64,000 bases of DNA. Origin: an uncultured Erysipelotrichaceae bacterium. GTDB lineage: Bacteria > Bacillota_I > Bacilli_A > Erysipelotrichales > Erysipelotrichaceae. The notes beneath the pieces were generated by a model. It was not told the origin of the DNA. It saw only the letters and a program-made list of their open reading frames with translations, and did not search any database. A program made the translations under genes and the position numbers. The stretch lies in contig CACYNH010000001.1 of the NCBI GenBank assembly GCA_902775735.1, positions 62,001 to 126,000 on the forward strand, written 5' to 3'. Shown here piece by piece: positions 1-8,613 of this stretch; position 1 is the stretch's first letter, and every line of letters begins with the position of its first letter.

Positions 1-1
1 C

Positions 2-271
2 GCGGCGGGCGTCTGCCGTATTGACTTCATGATGGACGCTGAAACCAAGCATGTCTATGTCAATGAAATCAACACCATTCCCGGTTCCCTGGCCTTCTAT
101 CTCTGGACCGCAAAGGGCGTCAGCTTCCCTGAGTTAATGGACAGACTGGTGAACCTCGCTCTTGAAAGAGAGAGAAGAAGATCGAGAATGACCACCTCCT
201 TCGATACCGACCTGCTCCTGAACTACAAAGCGGGCGGCGGCGCAAAAGGAGCCAAGGGTTCCAAAGGTTAA
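2..271 (+). CDS. ddl: D-alanine--D-alanine ligase, C-terminal fragment (left edge)
   Basis: The open frame enters from the left edge and is read from base 2; only about 89 C-terminal residues are in the window. The visible part carries the end of the ATP-grasp fold: a CRIDFMMD strand and the VYVNEINTIPGSL segment, where the Glu and Asn are the metal and ligand residues typical of D-Ala-D-Ala ligases. The enzyme joins two D-alanines in the cytoplasm for peptidoglycan precursors. The C-terminus is slightly extended by a Gly/Lys/Ala-rich tail (KAGGGAKGAKGSKG), which is not part of the catalytic fold. A terminator follows directly. Family identity is secure from the motif; the N-terminus cannot be judged. 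Confidence 0.9.
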   Translation, partial: AAGVCRIDFMMDAETKHVYVNEINTIPGSLAFYLWTAKGVSFPELMDRLVNLALERERRRSRMTTSFDTDLLLNYKAGGGAKGAKGSKG

Positions 272-279
272 TCATACTG

Positions 280-302
280 AAGACCGCATGGCGGTCTTTT
301 GT
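280..302 (+). terminator. Intrinsic terminator of ddl
   Basis: Eight-base stem AAGACCGC/GCGGTCTT with an ATG loop, followed by a TTTTGTTT run, 9 bases after the ddl stop codon. Confidence 0.85.
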
Positions 303-327
303 TTCGGTTCAAAGAAAATGCTATACT
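299..327 (+). promoter_or_regulatory. Putative sigma-A promoter of deoD
   Basis: TTGTTT (299-304), a 17-base spacer and TATACT (322-327). The -35 overlaps the U-run of the preceding terminator. The predicted start lies about 25 bases before the ribosome binding site of deoD. Confidence 0.55.
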
Positions 328-360
328 GATTTCAACAGATCCAGGAGGAAACACAATTAT

Positions 361-1071
361 ATGTCAACACCCCATAACAGCGCCGCAAAAGAACAGATCG
401 CCAGGAGTGTTCTGATGCCCGGCGATCCGCTGCGGGCGAAATTTATCGCGGAAACATTCCTTGAAAACCCGGTCCTGGTCAATCCGGTCCGCGGCATCAA
501 CGGATATACCGGCACCTATAAAGGCGTCCCCGTCACCGTCATGGCTTCCGGCATGGGCATGCCTTCCATCGGCATCTATTCCTATGAGCTCTTTAAATTC
601 TACGATGTCGACAACATCATCCGTGTCGGATCAGCCGGCGCCTATGTGCCTGACCTGCATGTCTATGACGTCGTCATCGCCGACAGCGCCTATTCCGAAA
701 GCACCTTTGCAAAATCCGCCTTCCACTATGAAGAGGATATTCTTCTTCCTTCCGCGCAGCTGAGTGAAAAGCTGAAAAAGGCCGCCGCTGATCTTGGCAT
801 CAAAGTCCATGACGGCCGCGTCCACAGTTCCGACGCTTTCTACCATGCGGATGATGAGTATCTGAAAACAGTCGTGGATGAAAAGAAGTGCACGGTCGTC
901 GAAATGGAAAGCTTCGCCCTTTTCGCAAACGCGAAGTATACCGGCAAGAACGGCGCCTGCATCCTGACAGTATCGGACAACCTTGTCACCCATGAGGACA
1001 CCACGCCGGAAGAAAGACAGAACTCATTCACAAACATGATGAAGATTGCCCTTGAGGCAGCCATCGCTTAA
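361..1071 (+). CDS. deoD: Purine-nucleoside phosphorylase, DeoD (hexameric) type
   Basis: 236 residues, the usual DeoD length. It reversibly phosphorolyses purine (deoxy)ribonucleosides to base and (deoxy)ribose-1-phosphate in purine salvage. Visible signatures are the phosphate-binding GDPLR at residues 21-25, the RVGSAG segment at 88-93, the ribose-binding EME at 181-183, and the base-contacting Asp206 in TVSDNL, the likely general acid. The start is fixed by an AGGAGG at 343-348. It appears monocistronic with its own promoter. Downstream genes are convergent. Confidence 0.95.
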   Translation: MSTPHNSAAKEQIARSVLMPGDPLRAKFIAETFLENPVLVNPVRGINGYTGTYKGVPVTVMASGMGMPSIGIYSYELFKFYDVDNIIRVGSAGAYVPDLHVYDVVIADSAYSESTFAKSAFHYEEDILLPSAQLSEKLKKAAADLGIKVHDGRVHSSDAFYHADDEYLKTVVDEKKCTVVEMESFALFANAKYTGKNGACILTVSDNLVTHEDTTPEERQNSFTNMMKIALEAAIA

Positions 1072-1107
1072 GAAAAAAATGAAGGCTCCGCTCAGTCGGA
1101 GTCTTCA
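1072..1107 (-). terminator. Terminator of the LtaS-like gene, overlapping its stop codon
   Basis: Hairpin arms 1080-1090 and 1097-1107 (one G-T wobble). On the minus strand the stem is followed by a T7 run (complement of 1072-1079). The stop codon at 1092-1094 lies in the hairpin loop, so the last codons of the gene form one arm. Confidence 0.7.
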
Positions 1108-3092
1108 TTGATTTCATCGGCTATGTCCAGCGCGTCCTGTTCCGCCAGCCTTCTGGCCAGTACCGCCGGAGCGGTGTTTTCATAAACAGGCTTTGTGATG
1201 AACTCACGCGCAGCGAAGTAATCGGAGCGGTAGATCATCTTTGAGATATTGAGCATGTTCTGGTTTTCGCGGGTCACGGCATTGATGTAGTCTTCATCCG
1301 CGTTTCCGTCGAACTCACCGGATTCCATGTAGTAGATGCCTTTGTCCGTGATCCAGTCGCCTTCAGGCATGAAGACGACTTTTTCTTTTTCACTGAAATA
1401 GTCGGTGCCCATGTAAAGACGCGGATCATATTCAATGTTGAACAGGTTGAACATTGTCGGCAGGATATCGAAGGTGCTGTTGACGCCGTCAAACTTTCTT
1501 GCCGGTGTGCCGGCGTTGTAGATCACCCACTGGCCGCGGTCGATATTGAGCGCTTCCAGACGGTCAAACGGAGTATTGGAATATTCGGCGATCATTTCCT
1601 CATCCATCTCGAAAGGATGGTGGTCATTGAAGAACATGATGACCGTGTCCTCCAGTTTCCCCTCTTCATCAAGAGCGTCGATCAGATACTCCAGGGAAGC
1701 GTCGAAGTCCATGGATTTGGAAAGGTAGGACTTGACGGCGTCGGGATAATCCGGATGGACCCTGTTGATTTCGCTCAGATACCTTGTGCCGAGGTCTGAG
1801 TATTTCTGGTAAGGATAATGCATGGCGGAAGTGATGATGGCGGCCATGAATTTATCCTGATGAATGAACTCGGGCACCGCCAGCTTCATGAGCTCAAGAT
1901 CCGACTGCCAGCCGGTCAGCGTCTTGATGGGCAGATCATCGTAATTCAGATAGACCTGGCAGCCTTCATTGGCATAGTAGGTTCTTCTTTCATAATACTG
2001 ATCCCACCAGTTGTGATAGGCCGACGTCGTATAGCCGGCGTTGACGAACTGCTGGAACATGCCGTTGGGGAAGGCGTTGTCTTTATATTCATTTTCCGTG
2101 CAGACGGCGTTATCGGGAATCAGGGATGTCTCAGTGATAAAGCCGGTGTCGCCGGTCGTGCAGTTGTAGCGAGGTGTGTAGTGATTCGTGAAGTCCCAGC
2201 CCTCTTTCATCAGACGGCAGAGTGTCGGCGTCAGTTCTTCATCAAACGCCATATAATCAAGCGCTTCGACCAGGATATAGATGTAATTCTTTCCTTCAAA
2301 AATACCGGTCATGTCATTGAATTCAGTGGAAGGTCTGCTCATGAGGTAGGTGTCGATGGTGCTCATGACCTCATCCTCTTCGGCGTCTCTGGTTTCGATC
2401 CATTCGCTGTCGTCGATCTTCCGGATGGAAGGATCTTCCGTTTCCTCTTCTTCCGTGCTTTCATCGACCGTGATTCCGCCGGTATTGCGGAATACGGTTG
2501 TCAAATCGCGGATCAGGAAACGGTTGAGGCCGAATTCCATAAATCCTTTTGAAATGTAAGCCGGATCATTGTAAAGATCATCAAGAGCCGCCCCATGCAC
2601 AGTGATCACGCCGATCATATTGACAAGTAAGCCAAGCACCAGGAAGAACGCCACGCCGAAGCGTCTTGTCTCCCGCTTTGTCCTGATTTTAAGTGACCAG
2701 ACAGTGATTAAAAGCGGCGCTAAAAACAGCAGGATGTATTCCGGCTTCAGGCAGTTGAGGAAAGGCTCCACAAATTCCGAGACCTTGGTCCCCTGCCCGG
2801 CGCTCTTGAGTGAAATATAATGGCCAAGAAGACCGTTGTAGCCAAGCTGGAAAACAGCATAGACCGGCAGGAACCAGTTGCATATTGTCACAACCGCGGT
2901 GCCGAGCTTTAAAGGCAGCAGGGAACAGATCCCGGCCAGGCTAAGAGCGTAAGCGATGGAAAACAGCGTGATCCGGATCAGGGAAAGATCAAACATGACC
3001 GGAAAGCTGAAAAGCCTGAACAGCATTTCAGAAACCATCGCGACTATAAAGCACTTCAGTGCCGACTGTACAAAAAATCCGTTTTTCTCCAT
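1092..3092 (-). CDS. LtaS-like membrane sulfatase-fold phosphotransferase
   Basis: 666 residues. The N-terminal part (about 1-165) holds roughly five membrane segments. An acidic linker (about 205-245) leads to an extracellular alkaline-phosphatase/sulfatase domain from about 265. Seen in the sequence: the metal Glu in LVEALDY (Glu276), the probable nucleophile Thr in CTTGDTGF (Thr312/313), AMHYPYQKYSD, and a late NDHHPF metal motif. This is the LtaS layout, in which the nucleophile Thr takes glycerol phosphate from phosphatidylglycerol to build lipoteichoic acid. The motifs are divergent from classic LtaS, so another phosphoglycerol or phosphoethanolamine transferase is possible. GGAG lies 8 bases before the start. 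Convergent with deoD, transcribed alone. Confidence 0.8.
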   Translation of the reverse strand: MEKNGFFVQSALKCFIVAMVSEMLFRLFSFPVMFDLSLIRITLFSIAYALSLAGICSLLPLKLGTAVVTICNWFLPVYAVFQLGYNGLLGHYISLKSAGQGTKVSEFVEPFLNCLKPEYILLFLAPLLITVWSLKIRTKRETRRFGVAFFLVLGLLVNMIGVITVHGAALDDLYNDPAYISKGFMEFGLNRFLIRDLTTVFRNTGGITVDESTEEEETEDPSIRKIDDSEWIETRDAEEDEVMSTIDTYLMSRPSTEFNDMTGIFEGKNYIYILVEALDYMAFDEELTPTLCRLMKEGWDFTNHYTPRYNCTTGDTGFITETSLIPDNAVCTENEYKDNAFPNGMFQQFVNAGYTTSAYHNWWDQYYERRTYYANEGCQVYLNYDDLPIKTLTGWQSDLELMKLAVPEFIHQDKFMAAIITSAMHYPYQKYSDLGTRYLSEINRVHPDYPDAVKSYLSKSMDFDASLEYLIDALDEEGKLEDTVIMFFNDHHPFEMDEEMIAEYSNTPFDRLEALNIDRGQWVIYNAGTPARKFDGVNSTFDILPTMFNLFNIEYDPRLYMGTDYFSEKEKVVFMPEGDWITDKGIYYMESGEFDGNADEDYINAVTRENQNMLNISKMIYRSDYFAAREFITKPVYENTAPAVLARRLAEQDALDIADEINEDSD

Positions 3093-3192
3093 TCAGGGCT
3101 CCAAACAGGGGTATTTTACCACAGTTGTTCAAAGTCAAAAACAATATGATTTCACTTGTTTCTGAACTTCTTCTGAATCTTTGGAAGCATTA

Positions 3193-3218
3193 GAAAACCG
3201 GCTGGTTTTTCCAGCCGG
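3193..3218 (-). terminator. Terminator of the HAD/thioredoxin operon
   Basis: Perfect 8-bp stem CCGGCTGG/CCAGCCGG (3198-3205, 3211-3218) with a TTTTC run on the minus strand, just after the stop at 3225. Confidence 0.8.
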
Positions 3219-3224
3219 CAATTC

Positions 3225-3767
3225 TCATTTCATGGCTTCAAAGCCTTCGCGGTAAATATCCTTAAGCTGCTGAACTTCCTCTTGGCTCAGACTGCGCTCC
3301 GTTGCGTCATGGCCTTCCACGGTGCCGTTATGTTCAAAGACGGTTTCTCCGTTTTTCACAAAAAAGACATGCGGTGTGTAGAGATGTTTAATTCCGTTGT
3401 CATCATATTCCAGATAATCAGAGAACTTCTCAACAAACAGGTCATAATCATCGATATCGATGTTGGATGACCAGGAAGGATCTTTTCTGGTATCGACATA
3501 GCCGACCTTCACGCCTGCCGCTTTGGCTTCCTCATTCAGATACGGCAGCGCGGCGATGCACCAGGGGCATTTGGAAAAACCGAAGTAAACGGCGAATGTC
3601 TCTTTGCGCTCCATGGCGTCCGAAACATCTTTGACGCTCATGTCATAAAAGACATGATCTTTGTCGTCAAATCCTTCATAGCCGCTCATGTCGCTTTTAT
3701 TCTGGGATGCGCAGGCGTTTGCGGAAAGGATGAGGAAGCAGAACAGAAGAGAGAGAATCTTTTTCAT
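3225..3767 (-). CDS. Thioredoxin-fold lipoprotein
   Basis: 180 residues. A signal peptide with a hydrophobic core at 4-15 ends at ANAC (Cys19), a slightly atypical lipobox, so the protein is probably anchored on the outer face of the membrane. The thioredoxin fold is shown by the CPWC redox pair (Cys67, Cys70) in GFSKCPWC and by the later TPHVFF with its cis-Pro. It resembles the bacteriocin-transport-accessory/thioredoxin-like group. The start codon overlaps the stop of the upstream HAD gene by 4 bases (ATGA), so the two are translationally coupled. The substrate is unknown. Confidence 0.75.
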   Translation of the reverse strand: MKKILSLLFCFLILSANACASQNKSDMSGYEGFDDKDHVFYDMSVKDVSDAMERKETFAVYFGFSKCPWCIAALPYLNEEAKAAGVKVGYVDTRKDPSWSSNIDIDDYDLFVEKFSDYLEYDDNGIKHLYTPHVFFVKNGETVFEHNGTVEGHDATERSLSQEEVQQLKDIYREGFEAMK

Positions 3768-4411
3768 TCGTTCTTCAGTGCCTCAAGAGCGGACAGCAGT
3801 GAATCATAGACGCCGCCGGTGGCCATCGCCCTGATCTCATCGGTGGGCTGACTCATATCCGGAATCATGATCGTGCGGCAGCCGGCGTTGTATCCGGCGG
3901 TAACCCCGTTGAAGGCGTCCTCAAAGACATAGCAGTCCTTCGGATCAAGCCCCAGCATATCCGCCGCTTTGAGGAAAATGTCAGGGGCGGGTTTGCCGTT
4001 GGCCATGCCGATGCCGCTGACCACTGCTTCTATGTAGTCTTCGGTATTTGTGTTTTTGAGATTTCTGCGGATGACTTCCTCGGCTGAGCTTGAGGCAACC
4101 GCCATGCGGACGCCCTTCTCTCTGAAGAATTCCAGAATCTCATGAATACCAGGCTTTTCCGGTGTGAATTCGATCAGGTCATCGTGGACACGCTGTTTGA
4201 CAACGGAAGAAACCGTCGCCCCGTCTTCCACGCCGTAGTATTTTTCGCAGACACTGTCCATGAGTCTGCCGGAAGTGCCGCAGATGTTGTACTTGAATTC
4301 TTCCGCGAGAGTGATTCCCATTTCATCCGCGATCCGGTTCCAGTTTTTCTGCCAGATCTGCTCGGTATCGAACATCAGTCCGTCCATGTCGAAAATAGCT
4401 CCCTTGAGCAT
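3764..4411 (-). CDS. HAD-superfamily phosphatase, beta-phosphoglucomutase-like
   Basis: 215 residues, class I HAD with a helical cap. All four motifs are visible: DMDGLMFDTE (Asp8 nucleophile, Asp10 acid/base), AVASSS, the Lys in NGKPAPD, and FEDAFNGV for Mg2+. It probably dephosphorylates a small sugar phosphate or nucleotide; the substrate cannot be read from the motifs. First gene of a two-gene unit with the thioredoxin lipoprotein. A GAGGAAATC ribosome binding site precedes the ATG. Confidence 0.85.
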   Translation of the reverse strand: MLKGAIFDMDGLMFDTEQIWQKNWNRIADEMGITLAEEFKYNICGTSGRLMDSVCEKYYGVEDGATVSSVVKQRVHDDLIEFTPEKPGIHEILEFFREKGVRMAVASSSAEEVIRRNLKNTNTEDYIEAVVSGIGMANGKPAPDIFLKAADMLGLDPKDCYVFEDAFNGVTAGYNAGCRTIMIPDMSQPTDEIRAMATGGVYDSLLSALEALKNE

Positions 4412-4474
4412 CGTGATTTCCTCCTCTTTGCTTTAAATGGCTGAATTAATCATAGCATGAATTACTGAATTGCC

Positions 4475-4503
4475 TTGAGCGAAAGGCTTAAAAACAGTAT
4501 TAT
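4475..4503 (+). promoter_or_regulatory. Sigma-A promoter of pfkA
   Basis: TTGAGC (4475-4480), 17-base spacer, TATTAT (4498-4503). A strong TAAGGAGG ribosome binding site follows before the ATG at 4545. Confidence 0.65.
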
Positions 4504-4544
4504 TATTTTAATAGCAGACATATGTCTAAGGAGGAATACTTATA

Positions 4545-5621
4545 ATGCTTAGGATTGGTATGCTGACAAGCGGCGGTGACTGTCAGGCACTGAATGCTGC
4601 AATGCGCGGTGTATACAAAACAATCATGAACAACGCGACAGAACCCGTTGAATTCTACGGTTTCCTGAATGGTTACCAGGGACTCATGTACGGAAGATTC
4701 AAGCTTTTGACAGACCGTGATTTCACAGGTCTTATGACCAAGGGCGGCACCTTCCTCGGCACCAGCCGCACACCGTTCAAAGAAATCCGCAATCCGGACA
4801 AGGACGGCAACGACAAGGTTGCCCTGATGAAACAGACATACTACAAGCTCATGCTTGACTGCCTTGTCATGCTCGGCGGCAACGGCTCCACAAAGACAGC
4901 CAACCTTCTCTCCGAAGAAGGCCTCAATGTTGTCACACTTCCGAAAACAATCGACAATGACCTTTACGGCACAGACATGACATTCGGCTTCCAGTCCGCA
5001 GTCGATATCGCAACCAGAGCGATTGATGAAATTCATACAACCGCAAGTTCCCACAACCGTGTCTTCATCGTTGAAGTCATGGGTCATAAAGTAGGCTGGC
5101 TGCCTCTCAACGCAGGCATGGCCGGCGGCGCTGACATCATTCTCCTGCCGGAAATCCCTTACGACATCAAGAACGTCGTAGCTGCGATTGAAGACAGAGC
5201 CAAGACAGGCCATCAGTTCACAATCATCGCGGTCGCTGAAGGCGCGATCTCCAAAGAGGACGCTGCCCTCTCCAAGAAGGAATACAAGAAGAAGCTGGCC
5301 AAGTCCAAGTATCCTTCCGTTTCATATGAAATCGCTGCCCAGATTCAGGAACTCACAGGACGTGAAGTCAGAGTCACAGTTCCGGGCCACACACAGCGCG
5401 GCGGACAGCCCTGCGCTTATGACAGAGTCTTCGCGAGCCGTCTTGGCGCGGAAGCAGGCAAGCTCATCCTCAAGAAGCAGTACGGCTTCATGGTCGGCTA
5501 CAAGAACCGTGAAATGGTCAAGGTTCCGCTCAAGGAAGTTGCCGGCAAGCTCAAGGTTATCGATCCCAAGTCAGAGATCATCAAGGAAGCCAAGATGCTC
5601 GGCATCTGCTTCGGCGATTAA
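4545..5621 (+). CDS. pfkA: 6-phosphofructokinase (GGNGS/PKTIDND type)
   Basis: 358 residues. It phosphorylates fructose-6-phosphate, the committed step of glycolysis. Diagnostic segments are the N-terminal LTSGGDCQALNA loop, GGNGS at 111-115, PKTIDND at 133-139 with the catalytic Asp137, and PGHTQRGG near residue 285. Gly at the position after GGN points to ATP rather than pyrophosphate as donor, while Lys134 before TIDND is shared with PPi-dependent and mixed-substrate group III enzymes. Family knowledge therefore favours a non-allosteric, ATP-using enzyme, but donor choice is an inference. It has its own promoter, terminator and strong ribosome binding site, and no pyruvate kinase neighbour. 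Confidence 0.9.
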   Translation: MLRIGMLTSGGDCQALNAAMRGVYKTIMNNATEPVEFYGFLNGYQGLMYGRFKLLTDRDFTGLMTKGGTFLGTSRTPFKEIRNPDKDGNDKVALMKQTYYKLMLDCLVMLGGNGSTKTANLLSEEGLNVVTLPKTIDNDLYGTDMTFGFQSAVDIATRAIDEIHTTASSHNRVFIVEVMGHKVGWLPLNAGMAGGADIILLPEIPYDIKNVVAAIEDRAKTGHQFTIIAVAEGAISKEDAALSKKEYKKKLAKSKYPSVSYEIAAQIQELTGREVRVTVPGHTQRGGQPCAYDRVFASRLGAEAGKLILKKQYGFMVGYKNREMVKVPLKEVAGKLKVIDPKSEIIKEAKMLGICFGD

Positions 5622-5637
5622 TCAGCATTTCAATCAG

Positions 5638-5667
5638 AAGAGTTCCTTTTCCGGGAACTCTTTTTTT
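5638..5667 (+). terminator. Terminator of pfkA
   Basis: Stem AAGAGTTCC/GGAACTCTT with a TTTTCCG-like loop and a following T7 run. Confidence 0.9.
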
Positions 5668-5671
5668 GCGC

Positions 5672-5712
5672 GGAAAAAAGACCGTAACAATTGTCTGGCA
5701 GCTGTTACGGTC
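5672..5712 (-). terminator. Terminator of the esterase-like lipoprotein gene
   Basis: Perfect 10-bp stem GACCGTAACA/TGTTACGGTC (5680-5689, 5703-5712) followed on the minus strand by TTTTTTCC. Confidence 0.85.
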
Positions 5713-5721
5713 TCTTACGGT

Positions 5722-7050
5722 TTACTGAGCGTTCTGTGCGATGAACTCCCAGGCGCTGAGTCCGTTTTCGTCCACGGCCTCATTGTTGTCGAAGTAAATC
5801 CATGACCAGTGACCGGCATATTCATGCGCATTGCCGTTTTCATCCTTGAAGCGGCCGCTTGTGTCGGTGACGGAATCCGGATTGAATACATGCAGATCAG
5901 AGGCGCCTGCGGCCTGCAATCTTTCGACATTTGTCTTTGAGCAGTCATCCGGATTGACCATGGTGTCATTCTTGGACCAGATGAAGAACATGGGCAGATC
6001 CTTGACGCGTTCAATATCGGCATCGGAGATACTCTCAGCCTTCAGTGACTCGCAGATCATGACATAGGCGTCGTAATCATCCGGATAATTGATAGCCTGC
6101 AGGAATGTCATGTAGCCGCCGTTGGAGCAGCCGGTCAGAATAACCTTTTCCGCGCCAACCTTTTCTTTGTAGTTCATGATCAGCTCATGCAGTGATTCTG
6201 TGTAATAGGAAACATTTGTGGATAATGTGTAGTCCTGAACAGCAATATTGTCATGGCCTTCACTGTCCATCCAGTAGGAAGGACACTGGGGAGAAAGGAC
6301 ATACGCGCCGCCGACTGCGTTCTGGAAGTCTTCCTTGGCAAGGTTTCCCGCCTCATTGCCAAGCAGCGGGATCCGGGGATCTGTTCCGGCTTCACGGACA
6401 TGCCCTTCGCCGCCGCCATGGAGCCATACAACAAGGGTTTTGGATTCATTTTTCGGCTCATAATACGCGTAGTCGTATTCAGTGCCGTCGGAAGCTGTAT
6501 AAGTGTCCATCGCGAATTCGTCAACGGATGTTTTTGTGTCAGACGGAGCGGCGCTGATGGAAACATAAACAGGCTTGCCTTCACTTGTCAGCGCTGCGGA
6601 TGTGATATCAAGTTTGTAAGGAGACCATTCATTTCTGGTGATATGCGGTTCATATGTGAAAGCATTTCCTTCACTGGGGCTGATGTACAGCTCAACCGCG
6701 AAAGTGGCGGACGCGTTGCTGGTTTTGTTTCCCTGGCTGTCTGTCAGATAGGCATCCGTGATCGTCCTTTCATTTGTGACCAGTGTCAGAGGCATTCCCT
6801 CCGCGCCCCAGTCGGCGCTTACTCTTGTTTCCTTTACGGTCAGATCGTCCGCGCTCAGACTGTCAAGTTTACTGTCGAGGGTGACGTCGATTCTGGAAAC
6901 ACCGGCACCCCAGTCATCTCCCTGTACAAACCTTGTGTATGTTCCGGTTAAGACAGCGGCAGGCTCTTCTTCAGCCTGGGGCTGCCGGGCTGACTGTGCA
7001 CAGCCGGCCAGAAGTGTTAATGCGCATGCAAGAGTGAGATACTTCTTCAT
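5722..7050 (-). CDS. Secreted alpha/beta-hydrolase lipoprotein (esterase-like)
   Basis: 442 residues. The signal peptide ends in LLAGC (Cys17), a canonical lipobox, so it is an exported lipoprotein. Residues about 30-195 form a beta-rich N-terminal region (Ig-like appearance). An alpha/beta hydrolase follows: the oxyanion segment WLHGGGEGH, the nucleophile elbow GCSNGGY, the Asp candidate in WSKNDTMV, and the His candidate in AGHWSW near the C-terminus. This layout matches PHB-depolymerase/feruloyl-esterase-like or BlaEST2-type peptidase-esterases; the ester or peptide substrate is unknown. GGGAGG precedes the start. Transcribed alone between two terminators; a TATAAT-like -10 is at 7102-7107 on the minus strand. 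Confidence 0.8.
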   Translation of the reverse strand: MKKYLTLACALTLLAGCAQSARQPQAEEEPAAVLTGTYTRFVQGDDWGAGVSRIDVTLDSKLDSLSADDLTVKETRVSADWGAEGMPLTLVTNERTITDAYLTDSQGNKTSNASATFAVELYISPSEGNAFTYEPHITRNEWSPYKLDITSAALTSEGKPVYVSISAAPSDTKTSVDEFAMDTYTASDGTEYDYAYYEPKNESKTLVVWLHGGGEGHVREAGTDPRIPLLGNEAGNLAKEDFQNAVGGAYVLSPQCPSYWMDSEGHDNIAVQDYTLSTNVSYYTESLHELIMNYKEKVGAEKVILTGCSNGGYMTFLQAINYPDDYDAYVMICESLKAESISDADIERVKDLPMFFIWSKNDTMVNPDDCSKTNVERLQAAGASDLHVFNPDSVTDTSGRFKDENGNAHEYAGHWSWIYFDNNEAVDENGLSAWEFIAQNAQ

Positions 7051-7221
7051 TCTGAATTCCTCCCTTTCAACACCTGCAATTTACCACTTGCGAAGGGGCG
7101 GATTATAGCCGTTTAAAACCATTTAATTGTCATTTTCGACCATCATGATTTCTATTGCCGCCTGTGCCGGCGGACATCTGTTCAGTTTTTAAGGTTCATG
7201 AAAAAGCTGTTTCCGGCAGAC

Positions 7222-7245
7222 AAAAACGCGGCAGTAACGCCGCGT
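7222..7245 (-). terminator. Terminator of the MFS gene
   Basis: Stem ACGCGGC/GCCGCGT (7226-7232, 7239-7245) followed by TTTTTG on the minus strand. Confidence 0.75.
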
Positions 7246-7270
7246 ATGTCAGGACTCATAACGGCAGGGC

Positions 7271-8446
7271 TCAGTTCCCTGCTTTTCTGTTTTTCATGAC
7301 CGGGATCAATGACATGATCACCGGCACCAGCATGATTCCCATGCCAAGCAGCGCCACCGAGCGGGCGCCGAAGCTGTCCATCATCGCACCTGAATAAAGA
7401 AGAGCGATAATGCCGGCGAAAGAACCATACATCGCGTCGGACAGTGAATGGGCGGTATTCTTGAGGGCGCCGGTCACATTCTTTTCCGTGATCTCCCTCA
7501 TTGTCGGCAGCATCACCCCGTAGCTGATATTGTTGAAGACAGTGCCCAGGATCACCATCGCCGGGGAAGACGCCGTAAATGTCAAAAACATCGTCACAAA
7601 GACACAGGCGCACATCACAAACAAACGCAGGTCGGAAGGATATCTTCTCAGTGTGCCGGAAATGAAGATGAAGACCGCCTGGACCATGACCCCGATGAAA
7701 GCGTCAAGGCCAAGAACAGACACATCGCCGCCGACACTGTCGAGAATGACTGTTTTCAGGTTGTTGAACGGCGAGACGGCAAGACCGGTCAGAAACAGGA
7801 TGGCCAGAAGGAACATATACGGCCGGATTTTAAAAAGATCCCTTGTGTTTGTTTTCTGTGCGTTCCCCTTTCTTTCCTCATACGGCATTTCCTCGGTGAA
7901 GAAAGCGAGGATCAGAACCACGGCAGCGGCGGAAAGAGACATCACCGGCATCATCACATAGCCGAAGGAACTGATCAGCTTTCCCATCGCCAGCATCATC
8001 ACCGCATAGCCGACCGAGCCAAGCGATCTTGCCCGGCCATACACCGCCGCGTCACGGTTGAAGCTTCTCAGCATCCATGAGTCGAGGTTGGAGCCAAGCG
8101 GCGCAAACAGGAAACCGAATAAAGGATAAAGCGCGGCCCCGACCCGCACATTGCGTGAGGCCATGAACCAGACAGCCATGGCAGCAGCGGCGGCAGCCGT
8201 GAATTCAAACAGGAAGACTTTGCGGTTTGTTTTTTTGCGGTCGCATAAGCCGCCCCAGAAAAAGGCGCCGGTAAAGCAGCAGCCCATATAGCACGCCAGC
8301 ATGACGGAAAGCACGCCGGCGCTCAGTCCGCAGGAAATCAGATAGGCAGAGGCGTATCCGGCAAAAGCCGCGATGAAAGCCCAGTACAGAGCGTCAAGAC
8401 AGGCAAATTTCGAAAATGTTTTTAAATCTGTAGTATTCATCATCAA
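7271..8446 (-). CDS. MFS transporter, 12 membrane segments
   Basis: 391 residues with about twelve hydrophobic segments. The loop between segments 2 and 3 reads GGLCDRKKTNRK, the usual MFS G-x(3)-D-R/K motif. Overall it looks like the MFS_1-like/nucleoside-symporter-type group; the substrate cannot be deduced. The start has three consecutive Met codons; GGAGG lies 4, 7 or 10 bases from them, so the second (8443) may be the real start. Single gene, divergent from nfnA, with a promoter that carries a perfect inverted repeat. Confidence 0.8.
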   Translation of the reverse strand: MMMNTTDLKTFSKFACLDALYWAFIAAFAGYASAYLISCGLSAGVLSVMLACYMGCCFTGAFFWGGLCDRKKTNRKVFLFEFTAAAAAAMAVWFMASRNVRVGAALYPLFGFLFAPLGSNLDSWMLRSFNRDAAVYGRARSLGSVGYAVMMLAMGKLISSFGYVMMPVMSLSAAAVVLILAFFTEEMPYEERKGNAQKTNTRDLFKIRPYMFLLAILFLTGLAVSPFNNLKTVILDSVGGDVSVLGLDAFIGVMVQAVFIFISGTLRRYPSDLRLFVMCACVFVTMFLTFTASSPAMVILGTVFNNISYGVMLPTMREITEKNVTGALKNTAHSLSDAMYGSFAGIIALLYSGAMMDSFGARSVALLGMGIMLVPVIMSLIPVMKNRKAGN

Positions 8447-8459
8447 ACCTCCGCGAGGT

Positions 8460-8498
8460 ATCTTAGCACAAACGGTGTATTGTTCAACTCATTTGAAC
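8460..8498 (-). promoter_or_regulatory. Promoter with operator-like inverted repeat (MFS gene)
   Basis: Minus-strand TTGAAC (8482-8487), 16-base spacer, TAAGAT (8460-8465). The -35 is one arm of a perfect repeat GTTCAA-N5-TTGAAC (8482-8498), a probable repressor site. Confidence 0.5.
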
Positions 8499-8546
8499 CA
8501 TGGACATGCATTATTAAAAGTAATCGTTTCCATAAGAATCCGGCAC

Positions 8547-8575
8547 TTTAACGCAATAAAGTATTTCTGTATAAT
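8547..8575 (+). promoter_or_regulatory. Promoter of nfnAB
   Basis: TATAAT (8570-8575) with a weak TTTAAC (8547-8552) at 17 bases. Confidence 0.5.
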
Positions 8576-8613
8576 ATGTTTGTTGCAACAGACCAGACAG
8601 AAGGAGGCTGTTT

